Of a stretch of DNA of 64,000 nt, positions 16,041 through 24,472 are shown in pieces (the stretch's first letter is position 1; each line of letters begins with the position of its first letter). This stretch comes from an uncultured Eubacteriales bacterium. Its GTDB lineage: Bacteria > Bacillota > Clostridia > Christensenellales > CAG-138. A program made the translations under genes and the position numbers. Below the pieces are notes generated by a model. That model was not told where the DNA came from and made no database searches. It worked only from the letters and a program-made list of their open reading frames with translations. Where the stretch lies: contig UQYI01000013.1 in NCBI GenBank assembly GCA_900545265.1, positions 4,601-68,600 on the forward strand, read 5' to 3'.

Positions 16041-16070
16041 GAAGGCGGCCTCAGGGCTGCCTTCTGTTTT
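16041..16070 (+). terminator. Terminator after the two small genes
   Basis: GAAGGCGGCC / GGGCTGCCTTC stem (16041-16064) followed by TGTTTTG. Confidence 0.8.
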
Positions 16071-16177
16071 GTAAGGGCTCCTTCAGATTTGTTTTCTTTC
16101 CACCTTGACTTCACATTCTGTTCATAATTTTATAGGATACTGACAACAATAAATCGTTTTAAGAGGAGTCGGGCAGT

Positions 16178-16603
16178 ATGAAGGAACGTTTTCGCAGGTT
16201 TATGCAGGGGCGTTATGGCGTGGATGAATTCAGCCGTTTTTTAAGCGGGGCGGGGCTCGTATGCATGCTGATCGCTACGGTCCTGAGCTTTTTTGAAGCA
16301 CGAGCTACCTACTACATTAGTTCGTTGTGCATGAGTCTGGCCTGGTTTTGCCTGCTGTGGAGCCTGTTCAGATTGTTTTCACGCAACTATGGTCGCCGCT
16401 ATGCCGAAAATAACTGGTATCTGCAAAAGAAAGCGCGGGTGACCGGTTGGCTGCAAACCAGAAAGAATCGGTTTCGTCAGCGGCGGGAGTACAGATTCTT
16501 CCGTTGCCCGCAGTGCTCCGTTACCACCCGTGTGCCTCGGGGCAAGGGAAAGATACGCATCATCTGTCCCCGCTGCGGCAACAGTTTTGTCCGCCGTACC
16601 TGA
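16178..16603 (+). CDS. Membrane protein with C-terminal zinc ribbon
   Basis: A 141-residue protein with two hydrophobic helices (about residues 25-45 and 47-66), a basic linker and a C-terminal CPQC...CPRC pair (about residues 110-137) forming a zinc ribbon. The start has TTAAGAGGAGTCGGGCAGT in front. Such short two-helix/zinc-ribbon proteins are common in Clostridia with no known function; the ribbon may bind nucleic acid or another protein at the inner face of the membrane. Confidence 0.82.
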   Translation: MKERFRRFMQGRYGVDEFSRFLSGAGLVCMLIATVLSFFEARATYYISSLCMSLAWFCLLWSLFRLFSRNYGRRYAENNWYLQKKARVTGWLQTRKNRFRQRREYRFFRCPQCSVTTRVPRGKGKIRIICPRCGNSFVRRT

Positions 16604-16636
16604 TAAGACTCACTTATAGTATTATAGACTTTCTCC

Positions 16637-16666
16637 AAAAGGCGCACGCAGTATGTGCCTTTTTGT
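16637..16666 (+). terminator. Terminator after the zinc-ribbon membrane protein
   Basis: AAAAGGC(G)CAC / GTGCCTTTTT stem with a loop of about seven bases and a following T tract. Confidence 0.8.
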
Positions 16667-16754
16667 TTGAATGTTTTTAAAAAGAGCCTGAAGCATAGAA
16701 CCAAATGGAGGTTAGATAAGGCAACAGGTCGTATTCATCGTAGCTCAAACAAGC

Positions 16755-16784
16755 ACATCTCTTGTGCCTGTTGGCAAGAGATGT
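16755..16784. repeat. Perfect 10-bp inverted repeat
   Basis: ACATCTCTTG (16755-16764) and CAAGAGATGT (16775-16784) around a 10-base loop, in a 200-base gene-free gap. No T tract follows on either strand, so it is not a simple terminator. Confidence 0.6.
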
Positions 16785-16807
16785 TTTACGAAAGCGTATC
16801 CTTGCAT

Positions 16808-16846
16808 AAAAGAAAAAAGGCAGATAGTGATTCTATCTGTCTTTTA
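16808..16846 (-). terminator. Terminator of the GLUG-repeat/MMPL operon
   Basis: On the minus strand CAGATAG-AATCA-CTATCTG forms the stem, followed by CCTTTTTTCTTTT. Confidence 0.88.
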
Positions 16847-16854
16847 AAAGTGAG

Positions 16855-19800
16855 TTATTCTTCGGAGGTATCGGCCCGCGCATCAGATTCTGGCATTTCG
16901 CTTTCGGCGATAGCCGGGGCGGTGGTATTCAGGGCAGCCATTTCCGCCTGAAGCTTTTTGAGCATCTTTCGGCGGCGGATATTCCCCGGAATAAGCAGCA
17001 GGGGCAGCAGCAGGATCACCAGCAGCCCCAATGGGATCAAAAACCATGGCCATAAAATAAAGGTGGAGACTGCAGCGATCTCTCCCTCCTGACCGGAAAA
17101 GTCAAAGAGCAGATAGCTTCCCTGTCGGGTAGTGGAAAGCCTGCGCCAGTTTGTTCCTTCTCGGAGGTACAGCTCCATGGAATCGCCGTTCTCCGGGATA
17201 AGATAGGAGAGTGTGTGACTGTCCGCTCCGTCCTCCGGGATGGAGAAGCGCCATTGCTCCAGAATTCCGTAGTGCGTCCGTTCAAAAATAGGCGCTCCGT
17301 TTTTCACATCCTCCCACCAGGTGGAAAGAGCCTCCTGCCAACGTCCGGAAAATGTATTGAAAGCCAAAGGCTCCGTTGCCTCCCGTTCCAGGGTCAGGGT
17401 GTCGCCCGGCTCAAAAGCTCCCTGTGCAAGGAGCACCGGCCGGCCGCCAAACTCTCTGGAATTGCTGGCCAGAGTGGGGGTGTAAGGCGTATATACGGCT
17501 GTGACAACCGTATCAAAATGCAGTTCCTTCAGCTTCGTTTTATCCCAGGCAGCCCAGGAGCCTTCCACTTGGGGCAGCTCAGGGTAAACATCGGCCTCAA
17601 AGCTGTCCCCATAGGCAAAAGTAAGCTGTTTGATGACTTCTTCCTGCGCTACAAAGGTAAGGGTAAAGGTCTTCATACTGTCGGGGATCTGCTGGTTTCC
17701 CTGCATGGCCAGATAGGAGATAGGATCCGTCTTTCCTCCGTAGCTGCGGGAATCAATGCCTGCCAGCGTATCCGAAACGAAACGGTTTTCCAAAAAACTG
17801 CCGCTGTTGCCGCCGGAAATGGCGCCGGCAAACTGGGTGTACCGGGGAATATCTACCAGAGACACGCATCCGGAAACCAAGCTGCCGCCTCCCAGCACAT
17901 CTGTGGTAACGCCGTCGCCAACGATGCCGCCTACATATTCACCGCCTTCCAGTGTGCATTTTGCATAGCTGTTCTGCACCGTGCCTCCGGCGATGCCGGC
18001 AATGCCGCCCACATAATCTCCGCTTTCGCTTTGTGTGTCGCCATATCCCATGCAGCCGGAGATCATACCCAGATCCATACGGCCGCAGATGCTGCCTGCA
18101 TAATCCCGTTTGGAGGTAACTTTTCCCAGGTTGGTGCATTCCTGCAATACGGCTTTAAGCTCATAGGCGCGGCCCCGCACTTTGGGGAGCTGCGGCGTAA
18201 TATCATCTTCGGGGTCCAGTTCATATTCCAGTGCCATGCTTCCGGTAATGCCGCCGGTGTTGATATCCCCCTGCACGGAACCATCGTTTTGGCAAAATCC
18301 GACCTTTCCGTAGGAAATGGAGTCAATATCCACACCGGAGGTATCTTTGAGTACATCTTCCAGCGTCTTATCCTCCATGCCCAGCAAAGCATCAAAAGCC
18401 GTGTTGCCAATGAGATTTATCTGCTGGTTGATCTGGCTCAGATCCTCACGCATGGTGCCGGAAAGATCGTCCAGTTCGCCGTTGAGCAGCCGCATCTGGC
18501 CGGTCATGCCGGTAATGGCGGAGGAAAGCCCTCCCAATGAGGTATTCAGTGTCAGACTGGTATTGGAACGGACCGTAGCGCTGCCGCTGTAGCTGCCGGA
18601 GCCTGAAGCAGTCCCTTCTCCCAGCCCACCGTGGATCTCGCCGGAGATGCTCGGTGGATCCTTACCTATGGAAACGCTGCCGCCTGCTTCCAGATCCGAA
18701 GGATCCAGAGAGCCTTCCGCACTGCCTTCTCCCTGTGCTTCGGCAGAGATACGGGTAGATAAAGAGCCGCTTGTACGCACGCTGCGAACAGAGGCACCTG
18801 CAGCATTCAAATAGTCGGAAATGGCGTTGAGCCGGGCGGTGACCGTGTTTACACCGGTATCCGTATCCGTGAGTGCCGTTTCGATCATTTCCGAAAGGTC
18901 ATCCATCTGTGTTTGCAGAAGCACCAGCGTGTCCTGATCGATATCATGGCGTATGTAGGGCTCCATCTGTCCCGTTATACCGCCTACATCCTTTCGTCCC
19001 TGAAGATGACCGCTGTTGGTACTGTAAGTGATGAACCCGGAATTTCGGCCGGCAATCCCTCCTACGTTATATCCCACATGGGGATACCCTACAGCGCCTT
19101 CATTGGCACAAAAGCGCAGTATTCCGGCGGAATATCCGGCAATGCCGCCCGTATCGGTGGGCGCAGATACGGCGTTAAGGCTGTTCAGCTTACTAAGATC
19201 CAGCCCTATGGAAAGCTCCAGATCCTTTAGCTGCACATTGGAATCCTGTTCGCTGATATTCACGGTGCCGGTGTTCCGGCACTGATACAGGGTGCCAAGG
19301 TTACTGCCCACGATACCGCCCGTCATGGAAAAGCCGGAAACATCGCTTTCATTTACGCAATGAGAGATCTCACCGGCGGAAGTATTGGTCCCTACCAGCC
19401 CGCCAGTACTGTTTTTACCGGAGACCCGGCCTGAGAAGGAGCAGTTCCGAAGGGCGCCGGCATTGCTGCCTACCAGCCCGCCAACGTCTTCCCGTGTACC
19501 CTGGGGATCCACTGTTCCCTGTACATGAAGCCCTTCTACAAGCGCACCTTCCTGAAGTATGGCAAAGAAGCCAGCGGGAGAAGCGCTTTCGGTAAGTTCA
19601 AAGTCGCTGATCCTGTGCCCGTTGCCCCGGAAGGTACCTCCGAAGGTGGGAATGGGGAGATGGACCTTTCCCGTCAGGGTGATGTCGGCAGTAAGCTCCA
19701 CCGTCAGTCCCCGGGACCAGGTATCCAGAGAGCATTTTTCTGCAAACTCCGCCAGGTCTTCTTCCGTGGCAATGGTATACACCGTGTCTGTTGCTCCCAG

Positions 19801-19884
19801 CACAGTTACCGGCAGGGAAACAAGCAGAAGCGTCAGTCCAAGAAGCAGCGCTCCGGTACGGATCAGACGCATCTTTTTACACAT
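16855..19884 (-). CDS. Large secreted, membrane-anchored GLUG-repeat protein
   Basis: About 1009 residues. Signal peptide at the N-terminus (RTGALLLGLTLLLVSLPVTVLGA), many GLUG-type beta-helix repeats (GGLVGSNAGALRNCSFSG, GGIAGYSAGILRFCANEGAVGY and similar), a Ser/Gly-rich spacer and an alpha-helical insertion in the middle, more GLUG repeats, then a C-terminal membrane helix (LWPWFLIPLGLLVILLLPLLLI) and a basic/acidic tail. I choose ATG 19884, nine bases after AGGAGG; this overlaps the MMPL gene by eight bases. The GLUG repeats predict a surface beta-solenoid. Coupling to an MMPL pump suggests the two work together in export or envelope assembly; substrate unknown. Confidence 0.82.
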   Translation of the reverse strand: MCKKMRLIRTGALLLGLTLLLVSLPVTVLGATDTVYTIATEEDLAEFAEKCSLDTWSRGLTVELTADITLTGKVHLPIPTFGGTFRGNGHRISDFELTESASPAGFFAILQEGALVEGLHVQGTVDPQGTREDVGGLVGSNAGALRNCSFSGRVSGKNSTGGLVGTNTSAGEISHCVNESDVSGFSMTGGIVGSNLGTLYQCRNTGTVNISEQDSNVQLKDLELSIGLDLSKLNSLNAVSAPTDTGGIAGYSAGILRFCANEGAVGYPHVGYNVGGIAGRNSGFITYSTNSGHLQGRKDVGGITGQMEPYIRHDIDQDTLVLLQTQMDDLSEMIETALTDTDTGVNTVTARLNAISDYLNAAGASVRSVRTSGSLSTRISAEAQGEGSAEGSLDPSDLEAGGSVSIGKDPPSISGEIHGGLGEGTASGSGSYSGSATVRSNTSLTLNTSLGGLSSAITGMTGQMRLLNGELDDLSGTMREDLSQINQQINLIGNTAFDALLGMEDKTLEDVLKDTSGVDIDSISYGKVGFCQNDGSVQGDINTGGITGSMALEYELDPEDDITPQLPKVRGRAYELKAVLQECTNLGKVTSKRDYAGSICGRMDLGMISGCMGYGDTQSESGDYVGGIAGIAGGTVQNSYAKCTLEGGEYVGGIVGDGVTTDVLGGGSLVSGCVSLVDIPRYTQFAGAISGGNSGSFLENRFVSDTLAGIDSRSYGGKTDPISYLAMQGNQQIPDSMKTFTLTFVAQEEVIKQLTFAYGDSFEADVYPELPQVEGSWAAWDKTKLKELHFDTVVTAVYTPYTPTLASNSREFGGRPVLLAQGAFEPGDTLTLEREATEPLAFNTFSGRWQEALSTWWEDVKNGAPIFERTHYGILEQWRFSIPEDGADSHTLSYLIPENGDSMELYLREGTNWRRLSTTRQGSYLLFDFSGQEGEIAAVSTFILWPWFLIPLGLLVILLLPLLLIPGNIRRRKMLKKLQAEMAALNTTAPAIAESEMPESDARADTSEE

Positions 19885-22378
19885 TCTCATCTGCCTCCTT
19901 TGTCTGTTCGTTTTCATCCTTTTCTTCGGGAGAGAAAGGGGAAGTCTGTTCCTCTTCTGTGCTGCCTGCACCAGAAACCACCAGCAGGGAAACGTCACCG
20001 TCCATACTGCCCTTGAAAATGCCGTTTATGGTTCCGTTGACCTGTCCGCGCACGGCTCCGTCTACAAATACCCGGCCTGAAGTATCTATCCGTGGCAGAG
20101 TATGCTTGACGGAGAAGGAAGTGCGGTCCACCAGATCCCCTCCCAGCAGCAGGATCTGGGGCAGTACAAACAATACCAGAAACATGGAAAGAATGGTGCC
20201 CCGGCCCAAACACTGGCCGATTCCTGCAATGGTGCATTCACTGGTCATCTGTCCGATCAGGATACCGGAAACCGCCAGGATCAATCCGCTGGTCAGAATC
20301 GTTGGAAAAGCAAAGTTCAGCGTTTCGATAATGGCGTCCTTATGGCTCATCTTGCTCTTGACTTCCTGATAGCGGCTTGCAATTACGATGGCATAGTCAA
20401 TGTTGGCGCCCATCTGAATGGATGAGACCACCAGGTAGCTCATGAAGAACAGATTTTGCTGCATCAGATAAGGGAAGGAGAAGTTGATCCAGATACTTCC
20501 CTGGATCACCAGGATCAACAGCAGCGGCATGCCCACGGATTTAAAGGTGAACAGCAGCACCACCAGCACGATCAAAATGGAGACGATGCTTACCACTGTA
20601 TTATCCTGACTGAATGTCTTCTGAAAGTCATATTCCTGGGTGCTTTGACCGGCAACAAGTACGGTTCCATCCGGATAATAACTCTGCGCCATAGCCCGGA
20701 CTTCATCTATAAAATCAAAGGTGGGCTGTCCGCTTTCGGGCAGTGTAAGATACAGGAGCATCCGGCTGTACCGGGTTCCGGAAAGCTGATTCTTGGCCCG
20801 CTGAATCTGGGCAGCCGCTTCCTGTAGGGAAGCTATCTGTTCCTGTTCCAGACTGACCATGCCGGAATCCACCTGGTCCCATACAAACAGGAAGATGTCC
20901 ACCAGAGGTATTTCATAAGTGGCAATGCGGCCTAACAGCTTGCCGTAATCCTCCTGCTTGGCAGCGTAGGCGCTGTAGATCAGCTGGGCCACTTCATAAT
21001 CCAAGCCAGCCAGCTCCGAAAACTGCCGGGGAGTCAGCTTGTCGGCCAGCATATACCCGTCCATGGCCTCTATGTTGCCCAGCCCCATAACTTCGTCCAC
21101 TTCCGGCTGCTGTTCCAGTGTGTGAAGAATGGCCTTTTCCTTTTCATAATCTCCGGAGGGCACCACCAGAGCTACCATGGTTCTGTCCGGGAAGTTGGCG
21201 TCTATCGCCTGTTCCTGCAGTTGCGTATCGTTAAGCTTTGGGGTGGTCAGGCTGCTGTATCCATACACATAAGGGCACCGATTAGAAAAGTACAGTCCTG
21301 CAGCCGCTACCAGAACGAACAAAATGGGTACCACGTGGCGTGTAGCCCAGGCGTACCGGCCTACAAAGGGGATCTTCGGCACAAAGTTCTTATGCCGGGT
21401 CTTGTCGATCAGGGACCCAAAGAGCACAAGCAGACCGGGCATAACAATAAATACCGTCAGCAGTGCAAACAGAATGGCCTTGATCAGGCATATGGCCATA
21501 TCCGGGCCGATCTTGAACTGCATAAAGATCATGGCAAACAGACCGCCGATGGTGGTCAGGCTGCTGGCGCCGATCTCCGGGATGGCTTTGGACAGGGCTA
21601 CGATGGCCGCTTCCCGAATGGGCTTTGTTTCGTGCTCTTCTTTAAAACGGTTTACGAGAATAATGGCATAGTCCAGCGAAAGCGCCAGCTGCAGAATACT
21701 GGTAACAGAGTTGCTGACAAAAGAGATTTTTTTCAGCACAAAGTTGCTGCCTGCATTGCACACCATGGCGATGACAAAGGTCATCAGCAGTACGGGCACT
21801 TCCCCGTAAGTCTGGGAGGTGAACAGCAGTACCACTACCACAATAACTGCCACATAGATCATAATGACCTGTACTTCGGAAGCAATTGTATCCTGCAGCG
21901 TGGTGCCCAGGTCCGTGGAGAAACTGGCATCGTACCCCTGCAGGGTTTCCTTTACAAGATCCAGTGCGGTAAGGCAGCGATCGTCCTCTTCTCCGTAAGA
22001 GAAGGAAACATCAAAAAGAGCCGAGACGTTGATATAGTGATCCCGGCTGTTATCATAGTCTACGTTCTGCACGCCTTTAAGCCCGGAAAGAATATCAGCC
22101 AGAGACTGGCCTTCTTCTTCCGTAATGTTGCTCACCATGACCCGTGCGGTTCCATAAGTGATGAACTGTTCGTCCATGATATCCAGCGCCTGACGGGTTT
22201 CGGATGAATCCGGCAGAAAAGCGGCCAGATCATTTTCCACTTCCACCCAGTTCCGGGAGAAAAAGGAGAACACCAGGGCGATCAGCGTCATCAAAAAGAA
22301 CAGATTCCGTTTATCCACCACAAAGGTGGCCAGTTTTATCCAAAATGACTCCTCGTTCCGATTCTGTTGCTTGCTCAT
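19877..22378 (-). CDS. MMPL/RND family transporter
   Basis: An 833-residue pump-like protein with two similar halves, each with a membrane helix, a large extracytoplasmic loop and five further helices. Family marks are LDYAIILVNRFKEEHE and NIDYAIVIASRYQEVKS, the acidic residues of helix 4 in RND-type proton-driven exporters. MMPL proteins move lipids, peptides or hydrophobic compounds across the membrane. The divergent TetR gene and a palindrome over the predicted -35 box suggest effector-inducible expression. Substrate not predictable. Confidence 0.9.
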   Translation of the reverse strand: MSKQQNRNEESFWIKLATFVVDKRNLFFLMTLIALVFSFFSRNWVEVENDLAAFLPDSSETRQALDIMDEQFITYGTARVMVSNITEEEGQSLADILSGLKGVQNVDYDNSRDHYINVSALFDVSFSYGEEDDRCLTALDLVKETLQGYDASFSTDLGTTLQDTIASEVQVIMIYVAVIVVVVLLFTSQTYGEVPVLLMTFVIAMVCNAGSNFVLKKISFVSNSVTSILQLALSLDYAIILVNRFKEEHETKPIREAAIVALSKAIPEIGASSLTTIGGLFAMIFMQFKIGPDMAICLIKAILFALLTVFIVMPGLLVLFGSLIDKTRHKNFVPKIPFVGRYAWATRHVVPILFVLVAAAGLYFSNRCPYVYGYSSLTTPKLNDTQLQEQAIDANFPDRTMVALVVPSGDYEKEKAILHTLEQQPEVDEVMGLGNIEAMDGYMLADKLTPRQFSELAGLDYEVAQLIYSAYAAKQEDYGKLLGRIATYEIPLVDIFLFVWDQVDSGMVSLEQEQIASLQEAAAQIQRAKNQLSGTRYSRMLLYLTLPESGQPTFDFIDEVRAMAQSYYPDGTVLVAGQSTQEYDFQKTFSQDNTVVSIVSILIVLVVLLFTFKSVGMPLLLILVIQGSIWINFSFPYLMQQNLFFMSYLVVSSIQMGANIDYAIVIASRYQEVKSKMSHKDAIIETLNFAFPTILTSGLILAVSGILIGQMTSECTIAGIGQCLGRGTILSMFLVLFVLPQILLLGGDLVDRTSFSVKHTLPRIDTSGRVFVDGAVRGQVNGTINGIFKGSMDGDVSLLVVSGAGSTEEEQTSPFSPEEKDENEQTKEADENV

Positions 22379-22411
22379 AGAAAGCTCCTATTTTTAATAG
22401 TACTAAAATAC

Positions 22412-22440
22412 GATATTGTCTTAATTCTGACAACCGTCAG
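22412..22440 (-). promoter_or_regulatory. Candidate promoter and TetR operator for the MMPL operon
   Basis: Minus strand: -35 TTGTCA, 17-base spacer, -10 TATTTT. The -35 lies in the palindrome CTGAC-AACC-GTCAG (22427-22440), a plausible operator for the divergent TetR regulator. Inferred from sequence symmetry and position. Confidence 0.55.
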
Positions 22441-22548
22441 ATTATGGGCGGCTGTCATATTTTTGGGCAAAATTCTATCATTGACAGGTTTCCAGCGAAG
22501 AAAACATGCTATACTGAAACAGAAGTCATAATTTGGGGAGTGAGACCA

Positions 22549-23163
22549 ATGGAAAAAAGGACCTACGCCGTATCGGAACACACCAAACAGGCCTTGGGCA
22601 ATGCCTTGAAAACCCTTATGAAGGAAAAGTCTTTGGAAAAGATCACCATCGGGGAACTGACTCAGCTGTGCGGCATGAAGCGGCAGAATTTTTATTATCA
22701 TTTTGAAGATATCTATGATCTGCTTCGCTGGGTGTTCGAAAAGGAAGCGGTGGTACTCCTGCGCCGGCATGAAGGTGCAGCCCTCTGGCAGGACGGACTG
22801 CTGCAGCTGTTCCAGTATATACAGGAGAATCGTGAGGTTTGTCTGTGCGCTATCAAGAGCGTAGGGCACCAGCATATCAAGCAGTTTTTCTATCAGGATA
22901 TCTATTCCATTGTCCACCGCACCATAGAAACCATCGCCGCTTCTCTGGATAAGGAACGTGTTTCCACCGTACATACGGATGTGGACTTGCTGACCCAGTT
23001 TTATGTCATTGCCCTGGCGGGGTGCGTGGAAAGCTGGGTGCTGGGTGAGCTGGATAGAACGCCTCAGCAGCTTATCACTTTTGCAGACACCATGCTTCAG
23101 GATCTGGTGCGTGGGGCCACTCTGCGGATACAGGGCGGTATGCTCAAAACAACGGTTGGCTGA
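22549..23163 (+). CDS. TetR/AcrR family transcriptional regulator
   Basis: A 204-residue regulator with an N-terminal TetR helix-turn-helix: TKQALGNALKTLMKEKSLEKITIGELTQLCGMKRQNFYYHFEDIYDLL (given as a description of residues about 10-57). The start at ATG 22549 has GGGGAG upstream. The C-terminal helical domain resembles the DhaS-like subgroup. Divergent transcription from the MMPL-GLUG operon suggests that it represses that operon and possibly itself. A likely -10 TATACT lies at 22510-22515. Confidence 0.9.
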   Translation: MEKRTYAVSEHTKQALGNALKTLMKEKSLEKITIGELTQLCGMKRQNFYYHFEDIYDLLRWVFEKEAVVLLRRHEGAALWQDGLLQLFQYIQENREVCLCAIKSVGHQHIKQFFYQDIYSIVHRTIETIAASLDKERVSTVHTDVDLLTQFYVIALAGCVESWVLGELDRTPQQLITFADTMLQDLVRGATLRIQGGMLKTTVG

Positions 23164-23180
23164 TGCAGCTGCATATACTA

Positions 23181-23219
23181 AAAAGTCCTCCGGATGCATC
23201 CTGCATATGGAGGACTTTC
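23181..23219. terminator. Shared terminator between TetR and anti-sigma genes
   Basis: AAAGTCCTCC / GGAGGACTTT 10-bp perfect stem between two convergent genes; usable in both directions. Confidence 0.85.
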
Positions 23220-23234
23220 TACATTTTTATCGGA

Positions 23235-23855
23235 TCATGGCAGAATATTCAGCCATTGAGCCTGACTGACCGGCTCAGACAGGCTCAGCGAAAAAGAATA
23301 TCCATCTTCGGTCCATATGCCCAGCACGAACCCGCTTTTATCTCCTTTCAGCGTCAATGCGCCGCCGCCGTCTAAAGATATTGTAAGGGATTGGTCATAG
23401 ACATTGTAATCCCCCGAGTTATCTTCCTCACCCTTGGATTGGCGGAATAAGGCATTCTGAGCGGTATCTTCATATTGGATCTGGGCTATGGTGCCCCAGA
23501 GAGAGGTGTACTCCTGCTTTTCTGCCGTAAAAGGAAGGCGGGGCTCACGTATTTCAAACCCCACAGCCTGTTCCAGCTGTACAAGGGATCCCACTTCCTC
23601 CATACCGTTGATAGGAGCCGTGACCAGTGGGCCTTCTTCCTGCTTATTGCGCAGAGCGCGGGGGAGTATAAGCCCCAATCCCAGGATTAATACCATGCAG
23701 GCCGCCAAAGGCAGATGTTTTCTAGCTTTGGCAGGGAAGGGGAGTTTATGTTTTTTGTCCACCAGAGTGGAAGCGTTTTTCAGAATACGGGTTCGCATTT
23801 GAGGGGTTACGCGGACGTGCTCCATGATCTGGTCATATTTACTGCTCAAAGTCAT
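23235..23855 (-). CDS. Probable membrane anti-sigma factor with DUF4367-like domain
   Basis: A 206-residue protein: short cytoplasmic N-terminus (about 45 residues), one membrane helix (LPLAACMVLILGLGLILP), then an extracytoplasmic domain with the pattern LVQLEQAVGFEIREP ... EEDNSGDYNVYD ... LTLKGD ... GYSFSLSL. That domain matches the two repeats of the lipoprotein upstream. The ATG lies inside the end of the sigma gene (17-base overlap), with GGAGGCTT as its ribosome site. Sigma plus membrane partner in this order is the usual anti-sigma arrangement. Confidence 0.82.
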   Translation of the reverse strand: MTLSSKYDQIMEHVRVTPQMRTRILKNASTLVDKKHKLPFPAKARKHLPLAACMVLILGLGLILPRALRNKQEEGPLVTAPINGMEEVGSLVQLEQAVGFEIREPRLPFTAEKQEYTSLWGTIAQIQYEDTAQNALFRQSKGEEDNSGDYNVYDQSLTISLDGGGALTLKGDKSGFVLGIWTEDGYSFSLSLSEPVSQAQWLNILP

Positions 23856-24426
23856 AAGCCTCCTTCAAAATATCCCGGAGCTTTGCACGGGCCCGGAACA
23901 GGTCCGAGCGAACGGTCGCTTCCCGCCGATTCAGAATATGGGCGATCTCACCGGTGGAGTAGCCCTCATAGTAAAACAGATGGATAGCCTCCCGCTGCCC
24001 CGGCGGCAGGCTTTTTACCGCTTCCCATACAAAAGAAAGGTCTTCCCGTTCCTCGCCGATCAGCTCATCGTTCAGTTCGTCCGTCTGTCGTCTTCGGTTG
24101 TAACCCAGTCGGTTTTTGCTTAGATTGGCTGTCACCCGCAGCAGCCATGCCTTCTCATGGGCCGGGCTTTCGAAGGCAGGGGCTGTCCGCAGAAACTGTA
24201 TCAGTGTATCCTGCAAAACTTCTTCTGCATCGCTCAGCGAATGCATATAAGCGTAGGCATATCGAAGGATCATGTTTCCGTAGGTACCCATGATCCTTTC
24301 TGCGCGGGTGTTTGTATCTTCTGCGGCCCGAAATAAAGGAACTGTCGGTGCAGCCCGGAAGAACAGGCCCAATGCCCGGCAGAAAAAAGATCGCCGGGCA
24401 CCGGGTATGGGAAAACAATATTCCAA
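23839..24426 (-). CDS. ECF-type RNA polymerase sigma factor
   Basis: Sigma-70 family protein with region 2 (YGNMILRYAYAYMHSLSDAEEVLQDTLIQFL) and region 4 (LPPGQREAIHLFYYEGYSTGEIAHILNRREATVRSDLFRARAKL, described in part). The frame is open from TTG 24426, giving 195 residues, but recognisable homology begins near the in-frame ATG at 24291; neither start has an ideal ribosome site, so the N-terminus is uncertain. It is coupled to the anti-sigma gene and preceded by a lipoprotein gene that shares the anti-sigma's outer domain. Confidence 0.85.
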   Translation of the reverse strand: MEYCFPIPGARRSFFCRALGLFFRAAPTVPLFRAAEDTNTRAERIMGTYGNMILRYAYAYMHSLSDAEEVLQDTLIQFLRTAPAFESPAHEKAWLLRVTANLSKNRLGYNRRRQTDELNDELIGEEREDLSFVWEAVKSLPPGQREAIHLFYYEGYSTGEIAHILNRREATVRSDLFRARAKLRDILKEAYDFEQ

Positions 24427-24472
24427 AGGGAGATCCGCCTTTCATGTGATAGTGTTTCCCCGGAAAGGTGCC

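Noticed and set aside
17215..18540. Open frame of 441 codons on the plus strand
   Set aside because: Antisense to the GLUG-repeat gene; repeat structure creates a long stop-free stretch.
17400..19560. Tandem DNA repeat
   Set aside because: The periodic pattern reflects GLUG protein repeats; the DNA itself is not a perfect repeat.
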